A DNA stretch of 61,049 nucleotides from Mycetocola sp. (GCF_025464835.1 NZ_JAODMP010000070.1:1-61049); one strand, 5' to 3'. Positions 27,451-37,898 are shown, numbered from the stretch's first letter. Numbers and translations are program-made. The notes: generated by a model from the sequence alone, not told the origin.

Positions 27451-27897
27451 GTGACGCGCACTTACACCCCCAAGGCATCTGAGATCCAGCGTGACTGGTT
27501 CATCATCGACGCCACCGACATCGTGCTCGGCCGACTGGCCAGCCACGTCGCCATCCTCCTCCGTGGAAAGCACAAGGCGACATTCGCCAACCACATGGAC
27601 ACCGGTGACTTCGTCATCATCATCAACGCCGACAAGGTTGCCCTCACCGGCCAGAAGCTCCTCCAGAAGAAGGCCTACCGCCACTCCGGTTACCCGGGCG
27701 GCATCAAAGCCGTGACTTACGCCGAACTGCTCGAGAAGAACCCGGGCCGTGCGGTGGAGAAGGCTGTTCGCGGCATGCTCCCCAAGAACTCCCTCGGCGC
27801 CGCGCAGCTGCGCAAGCTGAAGGTTTATACCGGTTCAGAGCACCCGCACGCCGCTCAGCAGCCCAAGACGTACACCCTCGACCAGGTCGCCCAGTAA
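27451..27897 (+). CDS. rplM: 50S ribosomal protein L13
   Basis: A 148-aa protein with L13 blocks [46 protein letters not shown] and [25 protein letters not shown] start; AAGAAAG lies about 10 nt upstream. The 136-bp spacer after truA has no recognisable gene and probably holds its promoter and leader. Length is typical (142-150). Confidence 0.98.
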   Translation: MTRTYTPKASEIQRDWFIIDATDIVLGRLASHVAILLRGKHKATFANHMDTGDFVIIINADKVALTGQKLLQKKAYRHSGYPGGIKAVTYAELLEKNPGRAVEKAVRGMLPKNSLGAAQLRKLKVYTGSEHPHAAQQPKTYTLDQVAQ

Positions 27898-27925
27898 GCG
27901 CCGAAGAGACATAAGGATTCCTACA

Positions 27926-28411
27926 GTGGCGAACATTTCAGATTCAATCGCAGAGACCCCGGAGAGCTTCTCCACCGAGACGCCGACTGAGGCAGCTCCC
28001 AAGGCAGCTCGCCCGGCACTCAGCGTCCCCGGCGCAGCCGTCGGCCGTCGCAAGCAGGCCATCGCCCGCGTGCGCCTGATCCCCGGCTCGGGCAGCATCA
28101 CGGTCAACGGCCGTGAGCTTGCCGACTACTTCCCGAACAAGCTGCACCAGCAGCTCATCAACGACCCGTTCACGGTTCTTGACCTCGCCGGTGGCTACGA
28201 CGTCATCGCGCGAATCTCAGGCGGTGGCCCCTCCGGCCAGGCCGGAGCCCTTCGTCTCGGTATCGCTCGTGCGCTCAACCAGATCGACGAAGAGAACAAC
28301 CGCGCAACACTGAAGAAGGCCGGCTTCCTGTCCCGTGACGCTCGCGTCAAGGAGCGCAAGAAGGCTGGACTCAAGAAGGCACGTAAGGCACCTCAGTTCT
28401 CGAAGCGCTAA
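27926..28411 (+). CDS. rpsI: 30S ribosomal protein S9
   Basis: A 161-aa protein; the S9 body starts near residue 35 ([20 protein letters not shown]) with [21 protein letters not shown] and the C-terminal [12 protein letters not shown] whose last Arg touches P-site tRNA. The first 33 residues are an acidic, Thr/Ala-rich leader beyond the 130-aa norm. GTG start with AAGGA upstream. Pairs with rplM as in most bacteria. Confidence 0.97.
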   Translation: MANISDSIAETPESFSTETPTEAAPKAARPALSVPGAAVGRRKQAIARVRLIPGSGSITVNGRELADYFPNKLHQQLINDPFTVLDLAGGYDVIARISGGGPSGQAGALRLGIARALNQIDEENNRATLKKAGFLSRDARVKERKKAGLKKARKAPQFSKR

Positions 28412-28438
28412 TCGCGCCTCGGTCCTGGACTGCTACTC

Positions 28439-29800
28439 ATGCCTCGCCTGTTTGGTACTGACGGTGTTCGCGGTCTCGCGAACGTCGACCTGACGGCAGA
28501 CCTCGCTCTCGGCCTTGCCCAAGCCACCGCAGTGGTGCTTGGGCAGGGCCGAAGTGCTGAGGCCCGCCGTGCCGCAGGTAAACGCCCGGTCGCTGTGCTC
28601 GCCCGGGACCCTCGTGTTTCGGGTGATTTCCTCGCCGCAGCTGTGGCCTCGGGCCTCGCCTCCAGCGGCGTCGATGTGCTGGACGCCGGCGTCATCCCGA
28701 CCCCTGCTGCGGCCTTCCTCATCGCGGACATCGACGCCGACTTCGGTGTCATGATCTCGGCGAGCCACAATCCGGCACCCGACAACGGCATCAAGATCTT
28801 CGCCCGCGGCGGCCGCAAACTTCCGGATGAGGTCGAAGCACGTATCGAGCAATACCTCACCGAGCCGAATCTCGCGCCCACCGGCGCGGGAGTCGGACGG
28901 ATCCGGCGTTTCGCCGACGCTGAGGACCGTTACGTGGTCCACCTCCTCGCAAGCCTCCCGCATCGACTCGATGGCATCCATGTCGTCCTCGACTGTGCAC
29001 ACGGTGCCGCCGCCGGAGTGTCCCCCGAGGTCTTCCGAGATGCGGGCGCGACGCTCACCATCATCGGCAACGACCCGGACGGCATGAACATCAACGACGG
29101 TGTCGGATCGACCCACCTTGATCTCCTAGCCAAGGCCGTGATCGAGCACGGCGCCGACATCGGTATCGCGCACGACGGTGACGCCGATCGGTGCCTCGCC
29201 GTGGATGCCAACGGGAACGTCATCAACGGCGACCAGATCATGGCCATCCTGGCGGTCTCGATGAAGGAACGCGGGCACCTCACCGACAACACGCTCGTCG
29301 CCACTGTAATGAGCAACCTGGGCCTTCGAGTAGCGATGGAAGAGCACGGAATCACCATCGTGCAGACCAAGGTCGGCGACCGGTACGTTCTCGAAGAAAT
29401 GAATGAACACGGCTTCGCCCTCGGCGGCGAACAGTCCGGCCACGTCATCATGAGCGAGTTCGCGACAACCGGCGACGGCATCCTGACCGGCCTTCACCTC
29501 GCGAGCGAGATGGCCCGCACCGGAAAAACCGCTGCGGAGCTCGCCTCGGTGATGGATGTTTACCCGCAGATCCTCGTCAACGTGAAGGATGTCGACCGCA
29601 ACGGCATCCACAGCGACGAGATCCTCGCCGCGGCCGTGCTGTCGGCGGAGAGGGAGCTCGGCGACACCGGGCGGGTGCTTCTTCGCCCCAGCGGAACGGA
29701 GCAGCTCGTCCGGGTCATGGTCGAAGCGGCTGACCAGCCGACCGCTGACCGGCTGGCACACGCCCTCGCCGATGTCGTGCGCGAACGCCTCACCGTCTGA
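28439..29800 (+). CDS. glmM: Phosphoglucosamine mutase
   Basis: A 453-aa enzyme converting glucosamine-6-phosphate to glucosamine-1-phosphate for UDP-GlcNAc and peptidoglycan. FGTDGVRG starts the protein; the phosphoserine is Ser109 in [17 protein letters not shown]; Mg-binding Asp residues are in [22 protein letters not shown] and [15 protein letters not shown] close the fold. It lies 27 nt after rpsI, so is probably co-transcribed. glmS, the preceding enzyme of the pathway, is 1 kb further on. Confidence 0.97.
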   Translation: MPRLFGTDGVRGLANVDLTADLALGLAQATAVVLGQGRSAEARRAAGKRPVAVLARDPRVSGDFLAAAVASGLASSGVDVLDAGVIPTPAAAFLIADIDADFGVMISASHNPAPDNGIKIFARGGRKLPDEVEARIEQYLTEPNLAPTGAGVGRIRRFADAEDRYVVHLLASLPHRLDGIHVVLDCAHGAAAGVSPEVFRDAGATLTIIGNDPDGMNINDGVGSTHLDLLAKAVIEHGADIGIAHDGDADRCLAVDANGNVINGDQIMAILAVSMKERGHLTDNTLVATVMSNLGLRVAMEEHGITIVQTKVGDRYVLEEMNEHGFALGGEQSGHVIMSEFATTGDGILTGLHLASEMARTGKTAAELASVMDVYPQILVNVKDVDRNGIHSDEILAAAVLSAERELGDTGRVLLRPSGTEQLVRVMVEAADQPTADRLAHALADVVRERLTV

Positions 29801-29808
29801 ACCGTTTG

Positions 29809-29855
29809 AAAAGGCCCTGCCTGTTCCGCTTGTCGCGTCACAGACAGGGCCTTTT
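29809..29855. terminator. Bidirectional terminator between glmM and coaA
   Basis: AAAAGGCCCTG (29809-29819) pairs with CAGGGCCTTTT (29845-29855), with extra pairing inside the loop. A and T runs at both ends allow use by the two convergent genes. Confidence 0.85.
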
Positions 29856-29861
29856 CGCGCC

Positions 29862-30818
29862 TCAGACCTTGCGGAGAAGGACCTGGCTGACCGTGTGGTC
29901 CGACGCCTTGCGGAGCACGAGCTTCGCGCGGGCCCTGGTCGGCCGGATGTTCTCGAGAAGGTTCGGTTCGTTGACCTCGCGCCAGTAGAACCTGGCCTTC
30001 TCTCTGGCCTCCTCCTCGGTGAGGGAGGCGTAGACGTTGAAGAACGAGTTCGGGTTCGTGAACGCTCCACGCTGCAGCGCCATGAACCGTTCCCCGTACC
30101 AGGTGGCGATGTCTGAGACGCGCGCGTCGACATAAATGCTGAAATCGAAGAGGTCGCTGACCGTGAGCCGGTTGCCGTCGCCTGCAGGCTGCAGCACGTT
30201 GAGGCCCTCGACGATGAGCACGTCAGGACGGCGCACGACGACCTGCGCGTCCGGGATGATGTCGTATTTGAGGTGCGAGTAGAACGGCGCTCTGACCTCA
30301 CCGGCTCCGCTTTTCACTGCGCTGACGAAGCGCAGGAGGGCTCGCCGGTCGTACGATTCGGGGAACCCCTTCCTCGCCATGATCCCGCGGCGTTCCAGTT
30401 CAGCATTGGGGTACAGGAAACCGTCTGTGGTGATCAGCTCGACCCGCGGGGTGTCCGGCCAGCGCGACATCAGCTCCCGCAGGAGACGGGCGACCGTCGA
30501 CTTACCGACCGCCACCGAACCGGCGACGCCGATGACGAAAGGCGTGTGCTGTGCTTTCTCCCCGAGGAACGCGCTCGTCGACTCGTGCAGGCGCTTGGCG
30601 TTGGCGACGTACAGGCTCAGCAGTCGGCTGAGCGGCAGATACACCTCTGCAACCTCATTGATGTCGAGGCGATCACCAAGACCTCTCAGCTGGAACACCT
30701 CGGCGTCGGTCAGGGGCGACTCGGCGGTCGGGGAGAGTCTCGCCCAATCCGAACGGTCGATCTCGACGAAGGGCGTTGACTGGGCATGCGACGCTGAGCC
30801 GTGGGAGGGGTCCGACAT
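29862..30818 (-). CDS. coaA: Pantothenate kinase type I
   Basis: A 318-aa enzyme phosphorylating pantothenate, first step of CoA synthesis. Walker [13 protein letters not shown], then [23 protein letters not shown], and [12 protein letters not shown] are PanK-I hallmarks; length equals the E. coli enzyme. ATG at 30818 is chosen: a TAGACT box ends 8 nt upstream and the family N-terminus fits; an in-frame ATG at 30854 would overlap the divergent glmS start. Convergent with glmM across a shared terminator. Confidence 0.93.
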   Translation of the reverse strand: MSDPSHGSASHAQSTPFVEIDRSDWARLSPTAESPLTDAEVFQLRGLGDRLDINEVAEVYLPLSRLLSLYVANAKRLHESTSAFLGEKAQHTPFVIGVAGSVAVGKSTVARLLRELMSRWPDTPRVELITTDGFLYPNAELERRGIMARKGFPESYDRRALLRFVSAVKSGAGEVRAPFYSHLKYDIIPDAQVVVRRPDVLIVEGLNVLQPAGDGNRLTVSDLFDFSIYVDARVSDIATWYGERFMALQRGAFTNPNSFFNVYASLTEEEAREKARFYWREVNEPNLLENIRPTRARAKLVLRKASDHTVSQVLLRKV

Positions 30819-30826
30819 AGGTTCCC

Positions 30827-30832
30827 AGTCTA
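30827..30832 (-). promoter_or_regulatory. -10 element, leaderless spacing, for coaA
   Basis: On the minus strand TAGACT is followed by 8 nt and the ATG at 30818. It is back-to-back with the glmS -10 at 30840-30845. Confidence 0.5.
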
Positions 30833-30839
30833 TTGCCGG

Positions 30840-30845
30840 TATTGT
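30840..30845 (+). promoter_or_regulatory. -10 element, leaderless spacing, for glmS
   Basis: TATTGT is followed by 7 nt and ATG at 30853. The two start codons of the divergent pair are only 34 nt apart, so the -35 region of each promoter lies in the coding start of the other gene. Confidence 0.45.
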
Positions 30846-30852
30846 TGAGCCC

Positions 30853-32703
30853 ATGTGTGGAATCGTCGGTTACGTTGGCAACAACGACAGCATCAATGTC
30901 CTTCTCAGCGGTCTCGGCCGACTGGAGTATCGAGGGTATGACTCTGCCGGCGTCGCGGTGATCGATGAAACAGGTTCCATCCGCACCCGCAAGCGTGCAG
31001 GGAAGCTTGCCGTCCTCGCCGGTGACGTCAAGAACAGCGCCATGCAGGTCAGCCACACCGGGATCGGGCACACCCGCTGGGCAACCCACGGCGCCCCGAC
31101 CGACCAGAACGCTCACCCGCACCTCGGCGATGACGGCAAGCTCGCCCTCATCCACAACGGAATCATCGAGAACTTCGCGCCGCTCAAGAAGGAGCTGCTC
31201 GCCGACGGGTACAGCTTCATCAGCGAGACCGACTCCGAAGTGGCCGCCGTGCTGCTCGGCCGCGAGTACCGCAAGACCAAGGACCTCCGCGAGGCTTTCC
31301 AGAACGTCGTCGCACAGCTCGAGGGTGCTTTCACCCTCCTCGCCGTGCACGAGGAACAGCCCGGCCTCGTCGTCGGTGCCCGCCGCAATTCGCCCCTCGT
31401 GATCGGGCTCGGCGACGGAGAGAACTTCCTCGCGTCGGATGTCGCCGCGTTCGTCGAGTACACCCAGAACGCCCTCGCCATCGGCCAGGACCAGATCGTC
31501 TCGATCACCCCGGACAAGGTCGAGGTCACCGACTTCTTCGGAGCCGCCGTCGAGGTGGAGCCGTTCGAGATCCAGTGGGACGCTTCGGCCGCCGAAAAGG
31601 GCGGATGGTCCAGCTTCATGGCCAAAGAGATCGACGAAGAGCCGGATGCCGTCGCCAACACCCTTCGCGGACGCATCGACGCAGACGGCCAGGTTGTCAT
31701 CCCCGAGCTGAACGGGCTCGACGAACTGTTCACCGACATCAACCGCATCGTCGTCATCGCCTGCGGCACAGCGGCATACGCCGGTCAGGTCGGCAAGTAC
31801 GCACTCGAGAAATGGGCCGGCATCCCCGTCGACGTCGAACTCAGCCACGAGTTCCGTTACCGTGAGCCGGTCATCACTCCGCAGACGCTCGTCGTCTCCA
31901 TCAGCCAGTCCGGTGAGACGATGGACACGCTCATGGCCGTCAAATACGCCAGCGAGGCCGGCGCGAAGACGCTTTCGATCTGCAACACGCAGGGAGCGAC
32001 GATTCCTCGCGAGTCCGACGCCGTCGTGTACACCCACGCCGGACCGGAGGTCGCGGTCGCGTCCACCAAAGCGTTCGTCGCGCAGATCACCGCCCTTTAC
32101 CTGTTCGCCCTGCACCTCGCCCGGGTGCGTGGAACCCAGACACCTGAGATCCTCGCTGAGCAGTCGGCCGAGCTCGTCGGAATCCCTCAGAAGATCCGCA
32201 CGATCCTCGGTGAGCAGGATGTCGTCGTCCAGCTCGCCCGCTGGATGAGCGACTCCCGCGCCGTGCTCTTCCTCGGCCGCCACGTCGGGTTCCCGATCGC
32301 GCTCGAGGGTGCACTGAAGCTCAAGGAACTCGCGTACATCCACGCGGAGGGCTTCGCTGCCGGGGAACTCAAGCACGGTCCGATCGCACTGATCGAGCCC
32401 GGGCAGCCGGTCTTCGTCGTCGTACCGAGCCCGCGAGGGTCTGCAACGATCCACTCGAAGGTTGTCTCGAACATCCAGGAGATCCGTGCCCGCGGGGCCA
32501 AGGTCATCGCGATCGCCGAAGAGGGCGACGCCTCGGTGCTGCCGTTCACTGACGTTGTGATCCGCATCCCTCTGGCCGCTCCGCTGTTCGAGCCGCTCCT
32601 CGCCGTCATCCCGATGCAGATCTTCGCCATGGAACTCGCCAGCGCCAAAGGCCTCGACGTCGACCAGCCCCGTAACCTGGCCAAGTCCGTCACCGTCGAG
32701 TAA
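30853..32703 (+). CDS. glmS: Glutamine-fructose-6-phosphate aminotransferase (isomerising)
   Basis: A 616-aa enzyme making glucosamine-6-phosphate. Cys2 after Met (MCGIVGYVG) is the glutaminase nucleophile; [11 protein letters not shown] and HNGIIENF belong to the same domain. Two SIS domains follow ([37 protein letters not shown]) and the C-terminal signature LAKSVTVE. The family N-terminus fixes ATG at 30853. It supplies the substrate of GlmM encoded nearby. No glmS ribozyme motif was seen in the very short upstream spacer. Confidence 0.97.
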   Translation: MCGIVGYVGNNDSINVLLSGLGRLEYRGYDSAGVAVIDETGSIRTRKRAGKLAVLAGDVKNSAMQVSHTGIGHTRWATHGAPTDQNAHPHLGDDGKLALIHNGIIENFAPLKKELLADGYSFISETDSEVAAVLLGREYRKTKDLREAFQNVVAQLEGAFTLLAVHEEQPGLVVGARRNSPLVIGLGDGENFLASDVAAFVEYTQNALAIGQDQIVSITPDKVEVTDFFGAAVEVEPFEIQWDASAAEKGGWSSFMAKEIDEEPDAVANTLRGRIDADGQVVIPELNGLDELFTDINRIVVIACGTAAYAGQVGKYALEKWAGIPVDVELSHEFRYREPVITPQTLVVSISQSGETMDTLMAVKYASEAGAKTLSICNTQGATIPRESDAVVYTHAGPEVAVASTKAFVAQITALYLFALHLARVRGTQTPEILAEQSAELVGIPQKIRTILGEQDVVVQLARWMSDSRAVLFLGRHVGFPIALEGALKLKELAYIHAEGFAAGELKHGPIALIEPGQPVFVVVPSPRGSATIHSKVVSNIQEIRARGAKVIAIAEEGDASVLPFTDVVIRIPLAAPLFEPLLAVIPMQIFAMELASAKGLDVDQPRNLAKSVTVE

Positions 32704-32783
32704 CCGCCACTGTCGGATTGAGCACAGCCGACGAAGGGCTGTCGGAGGCGTACTGGCGGTCGGGACGGCCAGGAAGGAGCAGA

Positions 32784-33170
32784 GTGATCGTCGGAATCGG
32801 CGTTGACCTCGTGGACCTTGCGCGATTCGAACGCGCGGTCGACCGGACGCCGCGGCTGCGCGACCGCCTGTTCGCCCCGAGTGAGCACGACAAACCGCTT
32901 CGCTCGCTGGCTGGCCGGTTCGCCGCCAAGGAGGCCCTCATCAAGGCGCTCGGCAGCTCCGACGGTGTGCACTGGCTTGACATCACCGTGACGAACAGTG
33001 CGCAGGGAGACCCCCGGTTCGAGCTGGCCGGAGAGACCGCGGAGGTTGTGGCTGCCCGCGGCATCACCTCCCTGCACCTCTCGATGAGTCACGACGCCGG
33101 CGCGGCCATCGCCTTCGTCATCGCCGAACGGGCCGACGACACCGTTCCAGCCGGAGCGGATGCCGCATGA
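32784..33170 (+). CDS. acpS: Holo-[acyl-carrier-protein] synthase
   Basis: A 128-aa 4'-phosphopantetheinyl transferase that loads ACP from CoA. Mg ligands are in VGIGVDLVDLARFE (Asp) and RFAAKEALIKALG (Glu). GTG at 32784 is chosen because AGGAAGGAG precedes it by 4 nt and IVGIGVDL is the family start. Length is typical (120-130). Its stop overlaps alr by ATGA. CoA for its reaction depends on the nearby coaA product. Confidence 0.95.
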   Translation: MIVGIGVDLVDLARFERAVDRTPRLRDRLFAPSEHDKPLRSLAGRFAAKEALIKALGSSDGVHWLDITVTNSAQGDPRFELAGETAEVVAARGITSLHLSMSHDAGAAIAFVIAERADDTVPAGADAA

Positions 33171-34273
33171 CCGCTTTTCGGGAGGCCGTGATCGACCTCG
33201 ATGCGGTGACCCGCAACATTCGTACCCTTCGGAAGGTCATCGGCACGCCTCATGTCATCGCCGTGGTCAAGGCGGACGGTTACGGCCACGGTGCGGTTCC
33301 CGTCGCCAGGGCCGCGCTCGCCGGCGGAGCTGACTGGCTGGGAACGGCTGACATCCAGGAAGCACTCGCGCTGCGCACCGCCGGTATCGATTCGCCGATT
33401 CTTTGCTGGCTGCACCCGGACGGCGCCGACTTCGCGGCAGCGATCCGGGCAGGCGTCGACCTCGGGGTGTCTTCTGCTGCCCAGCTCCAGCAAATAGCGG
33501 ATGCCGCCGGCGGCGGAACCGCGCACGTCCACCTGAAACTCGACACCGGTCTCAGCAGGAATGGCGTCGTCGAAGAGGACTGGGCACATCTGTTCCGGCG
33601 GGCGACCGACCTCGAAAAGTCCGGGGTGTTACGAGTGCGCGGGATCTTCTCCCACCTCTCCAATACCTCGCCCTCGGATGACCGTGCCGCGCTTGCCGTG
33701 TTCAACCGCGGACTCGCTCTCGCGAACGCCGAGGGCCTTCGTCCCGGTCTGGTGCACCTCGCCGCTACAGCGGCGGCCATCGACCTGCCCGATGCCCGCT
33801 TCAACACCGTGAGAATCGGGATCGGCATGTACGGGCTGTCGCCGTTCGACGACCGCAGCTCTGCGGACCTGGGCCTCACCCCGGCGATGACTCTGCGGGG
33901 GAGGATCGCCGCTGTCAGGCGCGTTCCCGCCGGAACCGGGGTCTCCTACAGCTACACCTACCGCACCGCTGACGAGTCGACGCTCGCCCTCGTACCGCTG
34001 GGGTACGCGGACGGTGTGCCGCGCCAGGCCTCCGGTGCAGGCCCGGTTCTGATCGCCGGACGCCAATTCCCCGTCGCCGGGCGGGTCGCCATGGACCAGT
34101 TCGTCGTCGATGTCGGCGACACCGCTGTCGCCGTTGGTGATGACGTCATCCTGTTCGGCGATCCTGCCGTCGGCGCCCCCGGCGCTTCAGACTGGGCGGC
34201 AGCGGCCGGCACGATCAACTACGACATCGTGACCAGGATCGGTGCGCGGGTTGAACGGCGGTACTCCGAATGA
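33167..34273 (+). CDS. alr: Alanine racemase
   Basis: A 368-aa PLP enzyme producing D-alanine for the wall. PLP Lys35 is in HVIAVVKADGYGHGAVP; the catalytic Tyr lies in the C-terminal domain near GVSYSYTYR; IGIGMYGLSPFD and GRVAMDQFVVDVGD are family motifs. Length is standard. The ATGA overlap with acpS and again with tsaE shows one coupled unit. Confidence 0.96.
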   Translation: MTAFREAVIDLDAVTRNIRTLRKVIGTPHVIAVVKADGYGHGAVPVARAALAGGADWLGTADIQEALALRTAGIDSPILCWLHPDGADFAAAIRAGVDLGVSSAAQLQQIADAAGGGTAHVHLKLDTGLSRNGVVEEDWAHLFRRATDLEKSGVLRVRGIFSHLSNTSPSDDRAALAVFNRGLALANAEGLRPGLVHLAATAAAIDLPDARFNTVRIGIGMYGLSPFDDRSSADLGLTPAMTLRGRIAAVRRVPAGTGVSYSYTYRTADESTLALVPLGYADGVPRQASGAGPVLIAGRQFPVAGRVAMDQFVVDVGDTAVAVGDDVILFGDPAVGAPGASDWAAAAGTINYDIVTRIGARVERRYSE

Positions 34274-34749
34274 TCGGGACAGAAGAGATCGTTGTGGCCA
34301 CCTCAGAAAAGATGCACGCGTTCGGTGTGCGGCTCGGCCGGTCGCTGGCCGCAGGTGACCTGCTCGTGCTCACCGGTCCGCTTGGTGCAGGAAAGACCAC
34401 GCTCGCCCGCGGCATCGGTGAAGGCCTTGGCGTGCGTGGCCCGGTGACCAGCCCGACCTTCGTGCTCGCCCGAACCCACCCGAGCCTCGTCGGAGGCCCT
34501 CCGCTCGTGCACGTCGACGCCTACCGCCTCAGCGAGCCCATCGAACTCGACGACCTCGACATCGACTTCGCAGGCAGTGTCGTTCTCGTCGAATGGGGCC
34601 GGGGCATGGTGGACGCCGTCGCGTCTCGCTGGGTCGACATCGAGATCGAGCGGCCGACCGGGGCAGGGAATACCGACGCGAACGACGCCGACCCGGTCGA
34701 CGAACCCCGTCGCATCCGGATCACCAGGCACGAACCGCACCCAGCCTGA
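34270..34749 (+). CDS. tsaE: tRNA t6A threonylcarbamoyltransferase complex ATPase TsaE
   Basis: A 159-aa P-loop protein. Walker A is GPLGAGKTTLARG near residue 36, followed by VTSPTFVLARTH and VHVDAYRL, then VVLVEWGRG, the TsaE series. It drives the TsaB-TsaD complex for N6-threonylcarbamoyladenosine at tRNA position 37. It starts in the alr stop (ATGA). The C-terminal 30 residues are polar and longer than usual. Confidence 0.93.
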   Translation: MIGTEEIVVATSEKMHAFGVRLGRSLAAGDLLVLTGPLGAGKTTLARGIGEGLGVRGPVTSPTFVLARTHPSLVGGPPLVHVDAYRLSEPIELDDLDIDFAGSVVLVEWGRGMVDAVASRWVDIEIERPTGAGNTDANDADPVDEPRRIRITRHEPHPA

Positions 34750-34767
34750 CCGGCCGCCCCGACCGCG

Positions 34768-34773
34768 TAGGCT
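34768..34773 (+). promoter_or_regulatory. -10 element, leaderless spacing, for tsaB
   Basis: TAGGCT followed by 6 nt and GTG at 34780; suggests a second transcript start inside the acpS-tsaD cluster. Confidence 0.5.
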
Positions 34774-34779
34774 GGACGG

Positions 34780-35397
34780 GTGCTTCTCGCCATCGATTCT
34801 TCAACCGGAACCTCCGTCGCCGTGGTCGACCGCGACGGTGGGATCCTCGCCGAACAGGCCGTCGATGACACCATGCGGCATGCGGAGGTCGTCGGCGCGT
34901 TGATCCGGGACACGCTCAGCGCGGCTGGAGTGTCGGCGGCCGACCTCTCGGCGGTCGCGTGCGGCATGGGTCCAGGGCCGTTCACCGGGCTGCGGATCGG
35001 CATCGCCGCTGCCCGCGCTTTCGCCTTCGGTGCCGGCAAGCGTGTCGTCCCGTTGGTCAGCCACGACGCCGTCGCCTTCGCCTGGTACGCGGCGGGGAAC
35101 AGCGGCGACCTCCTCGTCGCGACGGACGCACGGCGTCGAGAACTGTACTGGTCCGCATACACCGGAACCACCGTTCACGGGTTGCCGATCCGCTCGGCTG
35201 GGCCCGGCCTGGCAGCTGCCGAAGACGTACCGCCCGGCACAGGGATGCGGATCGACGCGGATGCCGTATCGGCGGGATCGCTCGGCATGCTCGCCGAGCT
35301 CACCTGGGCGGCCGGCGCCGGTTTCGCGGCCGATGAACCGCTCTACCTTCGGTCCCCAGACGTCACCATGTCATCGCGCAAACGGGTGACCGCATGA
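34780..35397 (+). CDS. tsaB: tRNA t6A complex dimerisation protein TsaB
   Basis: A 205-aa inactive paralogue of TsaD with an ASKHA fold: LLAIDSSTGTSVAVVD, then the signature VACGMGPGPFTGLRIGIAAARAFA. It bridges TsaD and TsaE. GTG start without ribosome site but with a TAGGCT box 6 nt upstream. Stop overlaps rimI by ATGA. Slightly shorter than the 220-230 aa average. Confidence 0.92.
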   Translation: MLLAIDSSTGTSVAVVDRDGGILAEQAVDDTMRHAEVVGALIRDTLSAAGVSAADLSAVACGMGPGPFTGLRIGIAAARAFAFGAGKRVVPLVSHDAVAFAWYAAGNSGDLLVATDARRRELYWSAYTGTTVHGLPIRSAGPGLAAAEDVPPGTGMRIDADAVSAGSLGMLAELTWAAGAGFAADEPLYLRSPDVTMSSRKRVTA

Positions 35398-35882
35398 CCT
35401 GGCAGCTGCGCCGGGCATCCGTCGCCGACCTCCACCACATCATGGACATCGAGCGGTCCGTGTTCGTCACGGATGCCTGGTCAGAAGAGATGATGCGTTC
35501 GGAACTCGAATCGGATCACACCGTCTATGTCGTGGCTACGGCGCTCGGCGCCCCTGACATCGTGCAGGGTTACGCCGGGCTGATGGTCCCGGCCGGAGCG
35601 ACGGAAGCGGACGTGCAGACCATCGCGGTTGCACCCCAGGTGCGACGTATGGGGCTCGGACGGGTGCTCATGCACGCCCTGATCAAAGCGGCCAGGGCCG
35701 CTGGCGTCCGTGACCTGTTCCTCGAGGTCCGCGCGGACAACGCCGGCGCGCAGGCCCTGTACGACTCTCTGGGGTTCGCCGGCATCGGCGTGCGCCCCGG
35801 GTACTACCAGCCAGACGACGTGGACGCCATCGTGATGAAACTCGAACTCTCCCGCCCGAGCACCGCTGTCGGTGCCTCGTGA
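35394..35882 (+). CDS. rimI: Ribosomal-protein-alanine N-acetyltransferase RimI
   Basis: A 162-aa GNAT protein. The acetyl-CoA loop is in [19 protein letters not shown], and [19 protein letters not shown] is the conserved RimI C-terminal part. RimI acetylates the N-terminus of ribosomal protein S18 and perhaps other proteins. Its place between tsaB and tsaD is conserved in actinobacteria. Overlaps both neighbours by ATGA and GTGA. Confidence 0.92.
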   Translation: MTWQLRRASVADLHHIMDIERSVFVTDAWSEEMMRSELESDHTVYVVATALGAPDIVQGYAGLMVPAGATEADVQTIAVAPQVRRMGLGRVLMHALIKAARAAGVRDLFLEVRADNAGAQALYDSLGFAGIGVRPGYYQPDDVDAIVMKLELSRPSTAVGAS

Positions 35883-36952
35883 CCACTCCTGGCATGAACC
35901 GGGAGGCACCGCTCGTCCTCGGCATTGAAACCTCCTGCGACGAAACCGGCATCGGAATCGTTCGTGGCCGCGAGCTTCTGAGCAACACCATCGCTTCCTC
36001 GATGGAGGAGCACGCCCGCTACGGCGGTGTCGTGCCGGAGGTCGCGGCGCGCGCCCACCTGGAGGAGCTCGTACCAGCCCTGACCGCAGCGGTCGCAGAA
36101 GCGGGAATCTCGCTCGACGACCTTGACGCGATCGCCGTGACATCCGGTCCAGGTCTTTCCGGCGCGCTCATGGTCGGTGTCGGTGCGGCGAAGGCGCTCG
36201 CCGTGGCACTCGACAAGCCGATCTACGCGGTGAACCACCTCGTCGGTCACGTCGGCGCCGACATCCTCGACGGATCCGGCACCCCATTCGAATACCCTAC
36301 GATCGCCCTGCTGGTTTCCGGCGGGCACACCTCGCTGCTCCTCGTCCGTGACCTCGTCAGCGACGTCGAACTTCTCGGCGAGACGATCGACGACGCCGCG
36401 GGGGAGGCTTTCGACAAAGTCGCGCGACTTCTCGGCCTGCCATACCCTGGTGGCCCGGAGATCGACAGGCTCGCCGCGCTCGGCGACCCGGCAGCAATTC
36501 GCTTCCCGCGCGGGCTGACCCTGCCCAAGGACATGGCGAAGCACCGCTACGATTTCTCGTTCTCCGGCCTCAAGACGTCTGTCGCCCGTTGGGTGGAGAA
36601 GCAGCAGGACCTCGGCAACGAGGTGCCCGTCGCGGATGTCGCTGCCAGCTTCCGTGAAGCGGTTGCGGATGTGCTCCTCACCAAGGCCATCGCAGCCTGT
36701 GCGGACCACCAGGTTCCGCGGCTGCTCCTCGGTGGCGGTGTCGTCGCGAATGCGCGGGTCAGGGAACTGGCGACCGAACGCGCGGCGGCCGCCGGAGTTG
36801 CCCTGAGGATCCCGCCGTTGTCCCTGTGCACAGATAACGGTGCCATGATCGCCGAGCTCGGCGCGCAGCTGATCATGGCCGGCCATGGCCCGTCGACCCT
36901 CGACTTCTCGGCCGATTCGACTCTGCCGGTCACCGAGATCCAGGTTTCCTGA
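35879..36952 (+). CDS. tsaD: tRNA N6-adenosine threonylcarbamoyltransferase TsaD
   Basis: A 357-aa catalytic subunit of t6A synthesis. [13 protein letters not shown] starts the ASKHA fold; metal-binding His residues are in [49 protein letters not shown] and [12 protein letters not shown] complete the set. GTG overlapping the rimI stop is taken as start; ATG 5 codons on is an alternative. Last gene of the cluster; no clear terminator follows. Confidence 0.95.
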   Translation: MTTPGMNREAPLVLGIETSCDETGIGIVRGRELLSNTIASSMEEHARYGGVVPEVAARAHLEELVPALTAAVAEAGISLDDLDAIAVTSGPGLSGALMVGVGAAKALAVALDKPIYAVNHLVGHVGADILDGSGTPFEYPTIALLVSGGHTSLLLVRDLVSDVELLGETIDDAAGEAFDKVARLLGLPYPGGPEIDRLAALGDPAAIRFPRGLTLPKDMAKHRYDFSFSGLKTSVARWVEKQQDLGNEVPVADVAASFREAVADVLLTKAIAACADHQVPRLLLGGGVVANARVRELATERAAAAGVALRIPPLSLCTDNGAMIAELGAQLIMAGHGPSTLDFSADSTLPVTEIQVS

Positions 36953-37096
36953 CTCTGGGACCCTTGCCACGCCAAAAAAGGTCGAATTCGCCCGTGCATG
37001 GCCGAAAACGGCTGGATATTTCGACGCGGGGCAGCCGCTTCTGGCGCAGCAGCGGTGCAGCAGTTGTGTGAGGGCTGGTTGCGTGACGCATCGCGG

Positions 37097-37102
37097 TAGG
37101 GT
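37097..37102 (+). promoter_or_regulatory. Possible -10 element upstream of the DUF4190 gene
   Basis: TAGGGT lies 70 nt before the chosen TTG start at 37173. No convincing -35 was found at normal spacing. Confidence 0.35.
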
Positions 37103-37172
37103 GTGATTCTGGATGCCGGCGCTTACCTCGCGGGTGCCAACCGACCTCGTGCTTCGGCGACAGGAGAGAACT

Positions 37173-37898
37173 TTGTCAGACCCCCAGCCTCCCGAAGATC
37201 TTCCTGCGCGACCGCCCCTTCCTCCCCAGCCGGTACCGGCCGCTGAGCGGGAACCAGTCTCTGAGAACGTGGCTGGCTCAGCCTCGGCGACCGAACCTTC
37301 TGAGCCGGCATACCCGAACCGATCCCCGGCCGCTGGCTTCACCGTGTTGCCTACAGCTGCACTGGGGGGAGCATCCACACCGCCGCCGAACCCGTTCGGC
37401 CAGCCGTCGGGCCGGCATGCTCCGCCACCGGCTGCCCCGCTGAGGGACGCGAACGTTCCGCCGGAGCAGCCGTCCGGATTCGCGCCGCCCGGCTCACCGG
37501 GTTTTCGAGCGACTGGTGCGCCCGGGTACTACGCCGCCCCCGCTTACCAGACACCCGATTACCAGACACCCGATTACCAGGCTCCCGGTTACCCGCCACC
37601 CGGGTACCCGGAGAACTCCCAGCCAGACCCGGCCGCCGCGCCCGTCAAGCCGGCTGCGCGACTCGCCACCACTGGCCTTTTCCTCGGTGTGGTCGGTATG
37701 GTCGGCGGGATCTTCTTCGGCTGGACCCTGCTCCTGTCGATCGCCGCCATCGTATTGGGATTTCTCGCCAGATCGAGGCAGCCACAGGCCAGCGGTGTCG
37801 CCCTGAGCGCGATCATCACCGGCTTCGTTGGCGTGGTGCTCTCCCTCGGCTGGCTCACCTACAGCATCCTCACCTGGCTCGCCCTGACAGCGTCATAG
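37173..37898 (+). CDS. DUF4190-type membrane protein with Pro-rich N-terminal region
   Basis: A 241-aa protein of unknown function. Residues 1-165 are disordered, rich in P, A and S, with a Tyr/Pro repeat (YQTPDYQTPDYQAPGY) near 140-160. The C-terminal part has two membrane segments (FLGVVGMVGGIFFGWTLLLSI and GVALSAIITGFVGVVLSLGWL) around a short basic loop, the DUF4190 pattern. TTG at 37173 is chosen because CAGGAGAG ends 7 nt before it; an upstream in-frame ATG at 37113 has no ribosome site. Confidence 0.7.
   Translation: MSDPQPPEDLPARPPLPPQPVPAAEREPVSENVAGSASATEPSEPAYPNRSPAAGFTVLPTAALGGASTPPPNPFGQPSGRHAPPPAAPLRDANVPPEQPSGFAPPGSPGFRATGAPGYYAAPAYQTPDYQTPDYQAPGYPPPGYPENSQPDPAAAPVKPAARLATTGLFLGVVGMVGGIFFGWTLLLSIAAIVLGFLARSRQPQASGVALSAIITGFVGVVLSLGWLTYSILTWLALTAS

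Noticed and set aside
30379-30852. 158-codon upstream extension of glmS
   Set aside because: The glutaminase nucleophile must be the N-terminal Cys exposed after Met removal, which fixes the start at 30853; the extension is antisense to coaA.
30673-32454. 593-codon open frame on the minus strand
   Set aside because: Antisense to glmS; composition artefact.
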